Shown here: positions 17,008 to 26,900 of the stretch, in pieces | Position numbering within the stretch: position 1 is the stretch's first letter | Layout of the letters: each line of letters begins with the position of its first letter | Origin: Streptomyces kaniharaensis | GTDB taxonomy: Bacteria; Actinomycetota; Actinomycetes; Streptomycetales; Streptomycetaceae | Assembly (NCBI RefSeq): GCF_009569385.1 | Contig: NZ_WBOF01000002.1 | Coordinates: 186,001-250,000 of the forward strand | Direction: 5' to 3' | DNA: 64,000 nt | Notes under the pieces: generated by a model | Seen by the model: only the letters and a program-made list of their open reading frames with translations | What the model was told of the DNA's origin: nothing | Databases searched by the model: none | Position numbers and translations under genes: made by a program

Positions 17008-18202
17008 GTGGTGAACGCGCTGTTCAGGCGCGCGCGACTGGCTCTCGGCCTGACGCAGCGCCAGGTCGCCGACCAGGTTCGAGGGGTGGTCGAGGCGGCG
17101 ACCGCGCGGGAATCGTCGTTTGACGCCGGCTACGTCTCCCGCATAGAACGTGGCCTCATCACCTGGCCGCACGAGCACTACCGGCAGGCCCTCTGCCTGG
17201 TGTTGGGGGTGGGGACGGCGGCCGAGCTGGGCCTGGTCGCCAAGCAGGTCCACCACGATCATCCCGATGAGGTGAGTGACTCGAACCGCCGAGACGTCCT
17301 CGCCGTCGCGCTGGCGGCCCTGCTGCCGCCCGCCCGACCCGTCTCCCGCCTGCGAAAGGCGGATGTCACCGCGATCGCCGAGCGCACCACCGTGCTGGAG
17401 CACTGGGACCGCACCTGCGGGGGGCGGGCCGTACGCGACTTCGCGCTGCGCGAGCTGCACGCCGCCATCGACCTCACCACGGCGTCCACCACCCCCCGCC
17501 GTACGAGGCGCGCTGCTCGGCGCGATCGCCCGCCTCGCGAACCTGACCGCCTGGTCCAGCTTCGACGCCGGCCTGTACGACGAGGCCCGCCCGCTGTTCC
17601 AGCTCGGCCTGACCGCCGGCCGCGGGCACGGCGACCCCGGGCTGCTGTGCCACCTGGCCACCAACGCCGCCCGCCAGGAGATCCACCTGCGCCACCCCGA
17701 CCAGGCCCTCTTGCTGGCCGAGCAGGTGGACGGTCGCCTGCCCGCCGCGACGCGGGCGATGCTCGCCGCCGTCCGCGCCCAGGCCCACGCCCTCACTGGC
17801 GATGAGCGGCAGGCGGCTCGGCACCTGCTGGCCGCCGAGCGCACCTACGAACGCGTCACCGATCCCGCCGCTGGACCGGCCTGGACACAGACCATCACTG
17901 CAGCCAAGGTCGGCAGTGACACCGGCTTCGCCCTCTACCTGCTGTCCGCCACCACCGGCCGCCTGCATCCACAGGTCGTCGCCGACCTGCGCCGGGCCGC
18001 CGACGCCGACACCACCCAGGCCCGGGTGCGGGCGATGGCCACCGCACGCCTGGCCACCGTGCTCTACCGGCAGGGCGAGCGCACCGAAGCCGACCACCAC
18101 GCCGCCCAGGCCACCGCACTCGCAGCCACCGTCGGCTCCACACGCCTGACCTCCGCCCTCACCGACATGCACCACGCCGCCAGCGCGCCAGCCGCCTGGT
18201 GA
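17008..18202 (+). pseudogene. XRE-family regulator with TPR-like C-terminal part, frameshifted
   Basis: A Streptomyces-type HTH regulator in two frames. The first (17008 to about 17495) holds the DNA-binding domain RRARLALGLTQRQVADQV with DAGYVSRIERGLITWPHEHY. The second (to 18202) holds the helical repeat region FDAGLYDEARPLFQLGLTAG and later QARVRAMATARLATVLYRQG. Deleting one C of the six-C run at 17492-17497 joins them through PAVRGALLGAIARLANLTAW. The GTG at 17008 follows a GGGGTGGGA site. It is divergent from the NUDIX operon, so it probably controls that operon (inference). Confidence 0.78.
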
Positions 18203-18417
18203 CGCTCGGTTCCGCCTTGGAGTGCGACGAGCTCTTCCACGAGTGGGGCCGAAAGCTCGGTGGGGTCCGTACGGCGAGGACCACCTTGCCGGTGGCTTGG
18301 GCTTGCCCGCAGCGGCACAGGATGCCCAGGAGGCAGGCTCTGTCGAGGCGTGCGGCGATCGCCCGAGGGGAGGCCTCGAAGTAGCCAACTGCGGACGATC
18401 GAGTCGGCGCTGGAACG

Positions 18418-18678
18418 GTAGTCGGCCTTGTGCGCGACGCTCAGCGCGCGGCAGTTCTCGAGCCTGATGGCCACCCGGCGCCCGGGTGCGTCTCGGCGGT
18501 CGGCCCGGCCGGTGCCTGAAGGCGGGCCCGGGCGTGCGCCAGAACGGCGGCGGCGCAGCGTAGGTGGCGGATGACGACGGGCAGGAGGGTGCCGCGGAAG
18601 CGGTCGGCGGTGCGCAGCTCGGTGGCGGCCTTCTCCAGGAGGCCGCCGACCTGGTGGAGGTGGGGGCCCGGTCGCTAG
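18418..18678 (-). pseudogene. Repeated hypothetical gene, copy 3, truncated
   Basis: About 260 bp matching the 3' half of the gene at 13838-14221 (ATELRTADRFRGTLLPVV and following helices). The match stops at 18674, where IS DNA begins: the CTAG at 18675-18678 is followed by the IS1380 end. The 5' part is not continuous; a short match to the start codon region is found beyond both IS elements at 21655-21765. Confidence 0.6.
18675..18678. other. 4-bp target duplication of IS1380 copy 1
   Basis: CTAG directly left of the element; the same CTAG at 20351-20354 lies directly right of it. The right copy is also the outer end of the IS630 element at 20352. Confidence 0.75.
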
Positions 18679-20350
18679 CCTCGCGCTTTCACGAGCAGCG
18701 CTGTCCGAGGCGTGATCAAAAGAACGAGGAGTGCCGCTGACCTGGGACGATTGGACTTGTCTAGGGTCATGATCGTCATCAAGAAAGCTGCACTCCTCAG
18801 GTGAAGAAGCGTAGCGGGTTGTATCCGAGTGTCCGCGTCGAGGGCGATGGTCGCGGGGTGGTCTCGCAGTCCGGCGCCGTGCTGCTGGTCGAGACCGCCC
18901 GCAAGGCGGGGCTGGACGCGGCGCTGTCGGCGGCGCTGACGCCGTGGCGCAAGCAGCGGGCGGTTCATGATCCCGGCAAGATCCTTCTGGACGTCGCGCT
19001 CGCCGTGGCCCTGGGCGGGGACTGCCTGGCCGATATCGCGATGCTGCGGGCCGAGCCCGCCCTGTTCGGCCCGGTGGCCTCCGACCCGACCGTCTCCCGC
19101 CTGGTCGACACCCTGGCCATGGCCGGACCGCGAGCGCTCGCGGCGATCCGCCGGGCCAGGGCCGAAGTCCGCGAGCAGGTCTGGCGGTTGGCCGGCAACG
19201 CTGCCCCGGACGCGGGCGGCGAGGTGATCGTGGACATCGACGGGGTCCTGGTCCTGGCGCACTCCGAGAAAGAGCACGCCGCCAAGACCTGGAAGAAGAC
19301 CTTCGGCCACCACCCGCTGTTCGCGTTCGTCGACCACGGCCGCGATGGTTCCGGGGAACCGGTCGCCGGCCTGCTGAGACCGGGCAACGCGGGCAGCAAC
19401 ACCGCCGCCGACCACATCGAAGCGGCCCGTCTGGCGCTGGCCCAGTTGCCGAGGAAGCACCGGCGCGGACGCCGAACGCTGATCCGGACGGACTCCGGCG
19501 GGGGCACCCACAAGTTCCTCAACTGGCTCACCACACGCGGCCGATGGCTGTCCTACTCGGTCGGGATGACTATCACCGATGCGATCCACCAGGCCGTGCT
19601 CCTGGTCCCGGCCTCGACCTGGACGGCGGCCGTCGAGCCGGACGGCGAGGTCCGTGACGGCGCCTGGGTCGCCGAGCTCGCCGGTGACGTGCTCAAGGGC
19701 TGGCCGAAGGGGATGCGGCTGATCGTCCGCAAGGAACGGCCGCACCCCGGAGCCCAGTTGCGCTTCACCGACGCCGACGGCATGCGGCTCACCTGCTTCG
19801 CCACCAACACCACCCACGCCCCGATCGCGCACCTGGAACTGCGGCACCGCCAGCGGGCCCGCGCCGAGGACCGCATCCGCGCCGCCCGTGACACCGGACT
19901 GCGCAACCTGCCCCTGCACGACGCCGCCCAGAACCAGGTCTGGCTGGAGATCGTCCAGATCGCGCTCGACCTACTGGCCTGGATGCCGATGCTCGCCCTG
20001 ACCGGGTCCGCTCGCCGGTGGGAGCCCAAGCGCCTGCGGCTGCGGCTGTTCTCCGCCGCCGCCCAGCTCGTCACCACCGGCCGCCGCTGGCACCTCCGCC
20101 TCGCCCGCCACTGGCCCTGGACCGACCTGATCACAGACGCCTTCGCACGCCTGCAAGCCCTGCCGAACCCCGGCTGACCAGCGACAACACCCCGTCCCGA
20201 CGAGCACCCGCCACTTTCCGGAGCCGTGGAACCCGGCGCCCACCCGACGCGACAGCCGGGCCCTCGCCATACCCGTCGGCAGAACACCCAGCCCAGCCAA
20301 GCAGAAACGGCCCGCCAGCCAGGCTGACGAGCCGTCATGCAAGATCGAGG
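18679..20350. mobile_element. IS1380-family insertion sequence, copy 1
   Basis: A 1,672-bp element with imperfect terminal repeats: CCTCGCGCTTTCACGA at the left and, read inward from the right, CCTCGATCTTGCATGA. It is flanked by CTAG on both sides, and IS1380 elements make 4-bp duplications. The left end is 5' of the transposase. Confidence 0.88.
18801..20177 (+). CDS. IS1380-family transposase
   Basis: A full-length 458-residue DDE transposase. Characteristic segments are KILLDVALAVALGGDCLADI, ASDPTVSRLVDTL, the catalytic EVIVDIDGVLVLAHSEKEHA, a long central FLNWLTTRGRWLSYSVGM region and the C-terminal VWLEIVQIALDLLAWMPML. The ATG at 18801 begins KKRSGLYPSVRVEG. It is very similar to the copy at 28320-29696; the differences are scattered substitutions, so neither copy looks decayed. 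Confidence 0.93.
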   Translation: MKKRSGLYPSVRVEGDGRGVVSQSGAVLLVETARKAGLDAALSAALTPWRKQRAVHDPGKILLDVALAVALGGDCLADIAMLRAEPALFGPVASDPTVSRLVDTLAMAGPRALAAIRRARAEVREQVWRLAGNAAPDAGGEVIVDIDGVLVLAHSEKEHAAKTWKKTFGHHPLFAFVDHGRDGSGEPVAGLLRPGNAGSNTAADHIEAARLALAQLPRKHRRGRRTLIRTDSGGGTHKFLNWLTTRGRWLSYSVGMTITDAIHQAVLLVPASTWTAAVEPDGEVRDGAWVAELAGDVLKGWPKGMRLIVRKERPHPGAQLRFTDADGMRLTCFATNTTHAPIAHLELRHRQRARAEDRIRAARDTGLRNLPLHDAAQNQVWLEIVQIALDLLAWMPMLALTGSARRWEPKRLRLRLFSAAAQLVTTGRRWHLRLARHWPWTDLITDAFARLQALPNPG

Positions 20351-21481
20351 CTAGTGTCCTGCGCCGGAGATCCGTCGGCAGAATCGGGCGAGGGAGTCGA
20401 GGATCTCGTCGGCGGTCTTGGTCCAGGTGAACGGTTTGGGGTCCTCGTTCCAGTTCTTGATCCAGGCGCGGATGTCCCTCTCAAGGGCCTGAACGTTCTT
20501 GTGGGCACCACGTCGGATCATCTGGTCGGTGAGAAAGCCGAACCACCGCTCCACCTGGTTGATCCACGAGGACCCGGTCGGGGTGAAGTGCATATGGAAT
20601 CGGGGATGTTGCGCCAGCCAGGCACGGATGGCCGGGGTCTTGTGGGTGCCGTAATTGTCGCAGATCAGGTGGATGTCGAGCCCGTCGGGAACCTCGCGGT
20701 CGATCTTGACGAGGAACTTCTTGAACTCCGCCGCACGGTGCCGGCGGTGCAGTGAAGTGATGACCTTCCCGCTGCTGGTGTCGAACGCGGCGAACAGGGT
20801 GGTCAGACCGTTGCGCACGTAGTCGTGGGTTCGACGCTCCGGCATGCCCGGCATCATGGGCAGGACCGGCTGGGAGCGGTCGAGGGCCTGGATCTGCGAC
20901 TTCTCGTCGACCGACAGCACCACCGCACCTTCGGGCGGGTCGAAGTACAGGCCGATCACGTCGTGGACCTTCTCGATGAAGAGCGGGTCGGTGGACAGCT
21001 TGAAGGTGCCGACCAGGTGGGGCTTGAGCTGGAACTTCCGCCAGATCCGTCCGACGGTCGACTTCGAGAGGCCGCTGCGGGCGGCCATCGAGCTCCGGGA
21101 CCAGTGTGTCGCGTTCTTCGGGATCTCCTCCAGCGTCGCCACGACGACCGCCTCGATCTCGTCGACCGCGATCGTGGGCGGCCGGCCCGGTCGGGGTTCG
21201 TCTACCAGGCCGTCCAGCCTCTCGGCGAGGAACCGGCGTCGCCACTTGCGGACCGTGTCCGCAGTGATGCCCAACTCCCTTGCCACGCCGACGATCGACG
21301 GCACATCAGGACCGTCGCAGGCCAGCACGATCCGGGCCCGCAGAGCCAACGCCTGGGCGGACGAGGCTCTGCGGGCCCACCGCGTCAGCGTGGCCCGTTC
21401 CTCGTCGGACAGCAACAACGGTTCCAAGGCGGGACCACGACGGCGCACCGGGAGATCAGGAGAAGAAGAGCTCACACACAA
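20351..21481 (-). CDS. IS630-family transposase
   Basis: A 376-residue transposase with the same plan as the gene at 3253-4350: HTH units (GVARELGITADTVRKWRRRF and SKSTVGRIWRKFQLKP), first Asp in VVLSVDEKSQIQAL, second in DIHLICDNYGTHKTP, Glu in SSWINQVERWFGFLT. Its N terminus is longer than in copy 1, so an internal Met or other start near LEPLLLSDEERATL is possible. The TAG stop is formed where the inverted repeat meets the CTAG target duplicate. Intact. Confidence 0.92.
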   Translation of the reverse strand: MCVSSSSPDLPVRRRGPALEPLLLSDEERATLTRWARRASSAQALALRARIVLACDGPDVPSIVGVARELGITADTVRKWRRRFLAERLDGLVDEPRPGRPPTIAVDEIEAVVVATLEEIPKNATHWSRSSMAARSGLSKSTVGRIWRKFQLKPHLVGTFKLSTDPLFIEKVHDVIGLYFDPPEGAVVLSVDEKSQIQALDRSQPVLPMMPGMPERRTHDYVRNGLTTLFAAFDTSSGKVITSLHRRHRAAEFKKFLVKIDREVPDGLDIHLICDNYGTHKTPAIRAWLAQHPRFHMHFTPTGSSWINQVERWFGFLTDQMIRRGAHKNVQALERDIRAWIKNWNEDPKPFTWTKTADEILDSLARFCRRISGAGH

Positions 21482-21511
21482 CTAACGACGGATCTCCGGC
21501 GCAGGACACTA
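20352..21511. mobile_element. IS630-family insertion sequence, copy 2
   Basis: A 1,160-bp element with perfect 26-bp inverted repeats (20352-20377 and 21486-21511) starting TAGTGTCCTGCGCCGGAGAT. IS1380 copy 1 is inserted at its left end. The first 14 bp match copy 1 at 3254. Confidence 0.9.
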
Positions 21512-21654
21512 GTGCCACGTCAGGCAACGTTTGCCCCGAATCAGCCCGTGAGGGCTACCCGTCGCAGGTATATCGGTAGCTGGTAGCGGGCAGCCGGTGG
21601 CATGCTTGCCACTCGCATGTGATCAACCGGGCTATCCGTGTCTGCAGAACCATC

Positions 21655-22035
21655 ACCAGCAGGGTGTCCCTGCGCCCGGCCCACCACATGCTCACGCTGT
21701 GATCATGCCCCACCACACCGCGCGGCAGGTCGGAAACAGGCCAACTCCCCTCCCCCACCCCGACGGCCGGTACGCGTTCGAACCCGACCCGCAGCCGCAG
21801 GACGACGTGTGTACCTGCCCCCGCCTGCGGCCCTGGCTGCGCGTGGCCCTCACCCGGCCCGAGCGCACCCCGGCGGAACCGCCCTTCTGACCCACGCACC
21901 GCACCTTGCTGCCGGGGGCACCCCTGCCCCGCCAGCCCCCGCCCGGCCCTGCCCCAACAGCGGCAACCCGAATGCCCGGCCGAGAGCCGATGTGTGCGCG
22001 ACGGCGCGTCGAGCGAGCCCGCCAGCTGGGGCGGG
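21655..22035. repeat. Rearranged copy of the repeated segment, partly inverted
   Basis: 21655-21765 matches in direct orientation the start-codon region of the repeated gene (compare 14190-14290 and 58690-58780), including its HDHSVSMWWAGRRD coding. 21973-22035 matches, inverted, the flank at about 14280-14345. Between them, 21766-21890 on the plus strand reads as the tail of an unknown protein (GRYAFEPDPQPQDDVCTCP, stop at 21888). There is no intact gene between 21512 and 22058. Confidence 0.5.
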
Positions 22036-22058
22036 GGTCGTCGGAGGGTTGTCGAGGC

Positions 22059-23900
22059 TTATGGCCTTTTTCCTCCTGCTTGGGGGCTCCTGTCGGGATA
22101 TGTGTAGGTTTCTGGTCGGTCTTTGTCATCGAACGAGATATCTGCGCCGAGAGGACGCACGTCGACCCACGCCTGGCGACCGTCGAAGGCCAGCAGCCGT
22201 TTCTGGTCTCGTCCGCCTGGGTGATCAGGCCCCCCAAACTCGGGCTGTGGCGCCACCTCCGATGCTATGTAGGTGATGCTGGCCCCTTCATCGAAGGTGA
22301 TCGACACCCGGGCGTTCTTCGCGTCTGAGGAGTAGTAGTCTATGGGCCGCTTGCCGTCGGTGCCATAAAAGTCCCGCCTCAAGGCGAATCCCTCTACGGC
22401 ATCGATCGCCTGAAGGGCATCGATGATGTCAGTCATCTCAACTCTCGAAAGCTGTTGACCTCCACTCGTCTGCAGAATGTTGTCGCGCGCCCCAATGAGG
22501 CTGTCGTCTGCCATCTCAGCTGAGGAGCCGAACCACCGAAGACTACGGGGGTACTTTTCCTTGTATTCGTCTGCCCGGACGTGGACCTCAGACCGCTTAA
22601 GGAGGCCGTCGAGGTACCCTTGGGCGTCTTCCTTGATGGCGTCGCTCACTGGAAGCCCGGCGATCGCCTTCTCGATGTCCTCGGCCCCCTGCATGTTGCC
22701 CTGCTCCCGGAGGATGTCCTGCTCCTGGCGAGCCGCAACAATGATTTCCGCCATGCTCCGGTCCTCGGCCGACTCCCAGTTGAAGTTGGAGTAGCTATCC
22801 CAGCGTTCGTTGGCTTCGGCGGGCCGATGGACCACCTCGACCGGGAACTGCATTCCTACAAGGTCGTTGTCGTTGAGCTGTTCCCGGATGACATCGGGAA
22901 AATCCTCCGGCCCGTTCACCGTCAAGGTCCACGGCGCGTCGGCTCGTGCGTCAGGTTGAATCGGCAGCCGGTCGTCGATGTCGGTGGGCGGCGTGTCAAC
23001 GGGGTCGGAGACCGCCTTGTCCAGGCTGTCGAGGTACGCCTGGGCGTCTTCCTTGATGGCGTCGCTCACTGGAAGCCCGGCGATCGCCTTCTCGATGTCC
23101 TCGGCCCCGTCCGTGTTGCCCTGCTTCCGGAGGATGTCCTGCTCCTGGCGAGCGGCGACGTCGTCCATCTGGTAGGTCGATGAGTCGTATTTCCATGGGA
23201 AGTTTGGCGCCCCTGTCATGTTCTCCCATGGTCGGATTACGTTGGGAAAATTCTCGATGGCGCCCAACTCCATTTCGTAGGGAGCCTCCGGCCAGTCCCT
23301 GCGTCGTGTCGGCTCAGGGTAATGTTCGCGCGGCTCGGCAGGCCCAGTGTCGATGATGAGCCGCCCCTCGTCCTTCATCTGGTTGATCCAGGCGTGGTTG
23401 TGCTCAAGCTGAGCGGCTTTGAGTTCTGCGCTACCCTCCGGCAGCCCGGCTTGCTCAGCAGTCAGCCCTGGATAGGTTTCGGCGCCGAACCGCTTCGCGG
23501 CGTATTCGACCCTGTCTTGCTGCTCGCCGATCACAACGGGGGCGCGTTCGACGGGCTTGATGTCTTGAATCGGACGATCGTTCCGGTCGGTGGCGGGCGT
23601 CCCTTCGTCACGATGCGGGCCGGCGTCTGGCCTTCCGGGGGACCTGTCACTGCCCGACAGCGGGGCGTCAGCGGTGGGTACGTCGGCTGTGGTCGGGGCA
23701 GTACGAGCGGCGTCACCGGAGGCCTGGCCCTTTGGGGCGCGTTGGACGGGCTTGATGTCTTGAATCGGACGATCGTTCCGGTCGGTGGCGGGCGTCCCTT
23801 CGTCACGATGCGGGCCCGCGTCTGGCCTTCCAGGGGACCTGTCACTGCCCGACAGCGGGGCGTCTGGCCGACGGGGGCCGATCGTGCCATCTGCGCCCAT
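22059..23900 (-). CDS. Repeat-containing hypothetical protein of the ATPase operon
   Basis: A 613-residue acidic protein of unknown function. Residues about 12-120 are low-complexity and hold two copies of a 43-residue unit (APLSGSDRSPGRPDAGPHRD and onward), 65 residues apart. Residues about 248-288 and 388-428 are two copies of a helical unit (VAARQEQDILRKQGN, then GAEDIEKAIAGLPVSDAIKE), 140 residues apart. The C-terminal 130 residues contain KNARVSITFDEGASITYIAS. No signal peptide or membrane helix. ATG at 23900 with a GAAGGA site at the end of the ATPase gene, whose stop is 3 bp away, so the genes are tightly coupled. It may be an effector or substrate of the ATPase (inference). Confidence 0.7.
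   Translation of the reverse strand: MGADGTIGPRRPDAPLSGSDRSPGRPDAGPHRDEGTPATDRNDRPIQDIKPVQRAPKGQASGDAARTAPTTADVPTADAPLSGSDRSPGRPDAGPHRDEGTPATDRNDRPIQDIKPVERAPVVIGEQQDRVEYAAKRFGAETYPGLTAEQAGLPEGSAELKAAQLEHNHAWINQMKDEGRLIIDTGPAEPREHYPEPTRRRDWPEAPYEMELGAIENFPNVIRPWENMTGAPNFPWKYDSSTYQMDDVAARQEQDILRKQGNTDGAEDIEKAIAGLPVSDAIKEDAQAYLDSLDKAVSDPVDTPPTDIDDRLPIQPDARADAPWTLTVNGPEDFPDVIREQLNDNDLVGMQFPVEVVHRPAEANERWDSYSNFNWESAEDRSMAEIIVAARQEQDILREQGNMQGAEDIEKAIAGLPVSDAIKEDAQGYLDGLLKRSEVHVRADEYKEKYPRSLRWFGSSAEMADDSLIGARDNILQTSGGQQLSRVEMTDIIDALQAIDAVEGFALRRDFYGTDGKRPIDYYSSDAKNARVSITFDEGASITYIASEVAPQPEFGGPDHPGGRDQKRLLAFDGRQAWVDVRPLGADISFDDKDRPETYTYPDRSPQAGGKRP
22621..23157. repeat. Internal DNA duplication, 117-bp units 420 bp apart
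   Basis: 22621-22737 and 23041-23157 are nearly identical and keep the reading frame of the 613-residue protein. They encode its helical EDIEKAIAGLP unit. The near-identity at the DNA level points to a recent or conversion-maintained duplication. Confidence 0.8.
23541..23864. repeat. Internal DNA duplication, 129-bp units 195 bp apart
   Basis: 23541-23669 and 23736-23864 differ at only a few positions and are in frame (65 codons apart). They encode the Pro/Asp/Arg-rich N-terminal unit of the 613-residue protein. Confidence 0.8.
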
Positions 23901-23903
23901 GGT

Positions 23904-26900
23904 TCATCCTTCCGTCGATGAGACGTCCTCCTGCGGGCAAAGCCGAGATACGAGCCACTCGGGCGGCTGCATCTCGAGTCGCTTCAGAGCGGTGAAGACG
24001 GCGGTACGGTCTCGTGCCTCGGCTGAGCCAGCCAGTGCCCGGATCGCGCCCGTTAGTGGCGTCTCCGGTCCTGCGCCCCAGTACAGCGTCTGCTGGCCGG
24101 CATAGGTGGCCCAGCGGTGATTGCGGAGCACCTCCAGCGCCTGCGCTGCAGTGCTTCTATCGCCAAGCCTGGAAGCGCCGCGACGACGGCCTTCCTGGGC
24201 CAGCCAATTCGGGATCACAGCTCCGGGTTCCATGCTGCCCAACTCTTCGAGTAGGTCGATGAATCGGCGCTGCCCTGCCTGGAATTCCGGCTCCGAGCGG
24301 TCACACTGACGGGTCGCCGGCCAACATGGAGCCTCAGCACGGCATCGGTCCACTGCCCCAATGGCAGCCGAGCTCAGGTGTTCGCCGAGCAGGCCGGGGT
24401 CATAGAACTCGGCCAGCGGACCGTACCTTGCGTCGATGCTGCCGTGCACGACTGAGGCGACAGTGCACTGCACGGTGCGGGGGTCGAGAGCGCGGAGCTG
24501 CTCGAACATGGTGCCGGTCAGTACGGGCAGCTTGTAGCCGCCGCCGATCAGGTGGGTGATGAGCTCGGCCTCCAACCATAGGGTCAGCTCCGGCAGGGCC
24601 GCGGCCAGCTCCTCCGCCGTGCTGATCTGGCGGAGCGTGCAGGCCTCTGCAGAGGAGGCGGAGCACATCGAGCCGCACTCCCTGTGGCGCGACGTGGCTC
24701 GCGGCGGCACGAATGCCGGGGTGCCGCCCTCATGTACCTCACCATTGCGCGCGTGCACCAGACAGGGGCGGTCCATCCCATCGGCATGCACGACCGCCAT
24801 GCCGGGACGCAGCGTTACGACGTATTCAGAGCCGGCATCGTCCAAGTTCATGGTGGCCCCGACGAAGTCGCGGTCGTCGGTGGCGGGCAGCCGGTGCATC
24901 ACCTTCACCGCGCTGTTCTTCACCACGTCGGAAATAATCTTGGAGGGGATCTGCTCTACGACCGCGATGCCCTCGCCGTAAGCACGAATTTCTGCCAGCA
25001 AATCAGCGAAGAGCGACACGGCCTGTGCCGCCGGGCTCCCCGGTGGCATGTTCTTGAGCAATCGGTGAGCCTCCTCGATCACCGTCAGGTGCATGAGGCT
25101 GGTGGCCTTCGCGCGGTGCACCCGCAGGTGCTCGACCAGGCGAATGAGGACGATGCCTATGAGGAATGCCTTGTCGGCATCAGAGCCGAGGCCTTCCAAC
25201 TCGATGACGACGTTCTGCTCAAGCAGGGCGCCGATATCGAGCGGATGGCCTCCTTCGAAGAACCGCCCCGGGCTGCCTAGACGCAGGCTCCCTATTCGTA
25301 CGTCGATGAACCCGCGGACGTTGTCGGCTACCTCCCGGCCGTATCCGATGTCGTCGACGACCTGGCGGGCGGCCGCTTGCAGGTCGGAGAGGCTTGGCCA
25401 GGCCGGAGGGTGTTGCGGGCTGTGCATGCGCCAAGACTGTGCGGGCTCGCCGGTTCCGAGATTCCAGCGACGGTCCTGGTAGCAGCGCACCAACGCCCGG
25501 CTGAGTACCTGCGGGAATGGCTCGTCCGCCTCGAAGGCGGCCATGAACAGGGCCTGGACCAGGTCGATGTGCGTCTGCAGCCCAAAACCGGGTTCGGGCT
25601 CGAGGGGGTTAAGCCCGCCGGGGATGAGGTCTGGATCTCCTGGCCGAAGAACGACGACATCCTGGTCTGCTGGCAACCGGGCTGCCAGTCCGGCGTATTC
25701 GGCCTTCGCTGGCTCTATGACCAGCCACGGTACGCGCTTCTCGGCGGTGCTCAGGGCTTCGAGCAGGATGCGGATCGTCTGCGACTTGCCGGAGCCGGTC
25801 GCCCCACACACAAATGCGTGCCGGTTCAAGCTTGACAGAGGTATCGACCACTGGCCGCACGGCAGGAGGTTGGCGTCGAGCAGTTCGCCGATCTGGACAG
25901 GACCCGCAGTCTCGGCGGTGAGGTCAAAGCGAGGCGCTTTCACAACGCGCACGCCAGGCACCTCACGCACGGGCGGCCGCGTGAGCGAGGCCAGCAGGTA
26001 CGCAGATCCCCACCCCTCCGGTCCGTCTGGGGCGCCGGCGAGGCCTGGACGGTCTACACCCTGGTTTCCGTCGGGGATGTCTGGACTCGCGGCAAACGTC
26101 TCATACAGTTGTACCGGTGCCAGGGTGTACATGCTTTGACGCAGCTCCGGCGCACCGGTGAGTGCGGCGGCGGCTTGATGGGCCACCGACTCGTCGCAGG
26201 CTCCCACGTACACGTCGACTTGCCACCAGCCATTCGGCCGCCAAGTGGAGATCTCGCGGAACCACGCCTCGGCGCGCTCCAGGGCCAGCTTGTGGCTCTC
26301 CGCGGACCCGGCCCTGTTGCGAAGGCCGGGCATCAGGTGCGCCAGGCGAGTCAGCTCGCGGCCCGCCGCCGCATCCGGCACCGGGTGGGCGTGGATCAAC
26401 CATGCGAGCGGCTGAGCGGCAAGGAGTTCGAAGCAATCCTCGACACTGCCGCGCATGGCACCGCGCAGGCCCGCCACCGTTGACTCCCCCGCAAGCTCGG
26501 TACTGAGCGGGTCGAAGACCGGCGTATAACGGAGCCACTGCCATCGTGCGGTATCCGGCTCCGGAGCAATGTAGTCACCAGCAGCGTCCTTGCGATCTGC
26601 CGGCCCATCGAGCAGGGCAGCCCACGCGGGACCGTCGGCTGGTCTCGCCAACGCTGTGGCCGGGGCGGCCAGCCGCCGCAGACCAGACTCTTCCTGGGCT
26701 GGCCCGAGGTCGAAGCCACCGTTCAAGATGACGACCGGGCCGTGAGCGCGGCTCCGGACCCAGACCGACACCACTGGCTGGCCGAGTACGTTCGCTGCAA
26801 GCAGCGCTGGGGTAATCGACAGGGCCGCAGCACGCTGAGGCAGCTCAGTCACCGCGTTGCCATACTGAGGAACCTCCGCGACCGACTCGAGCTGCCACAG

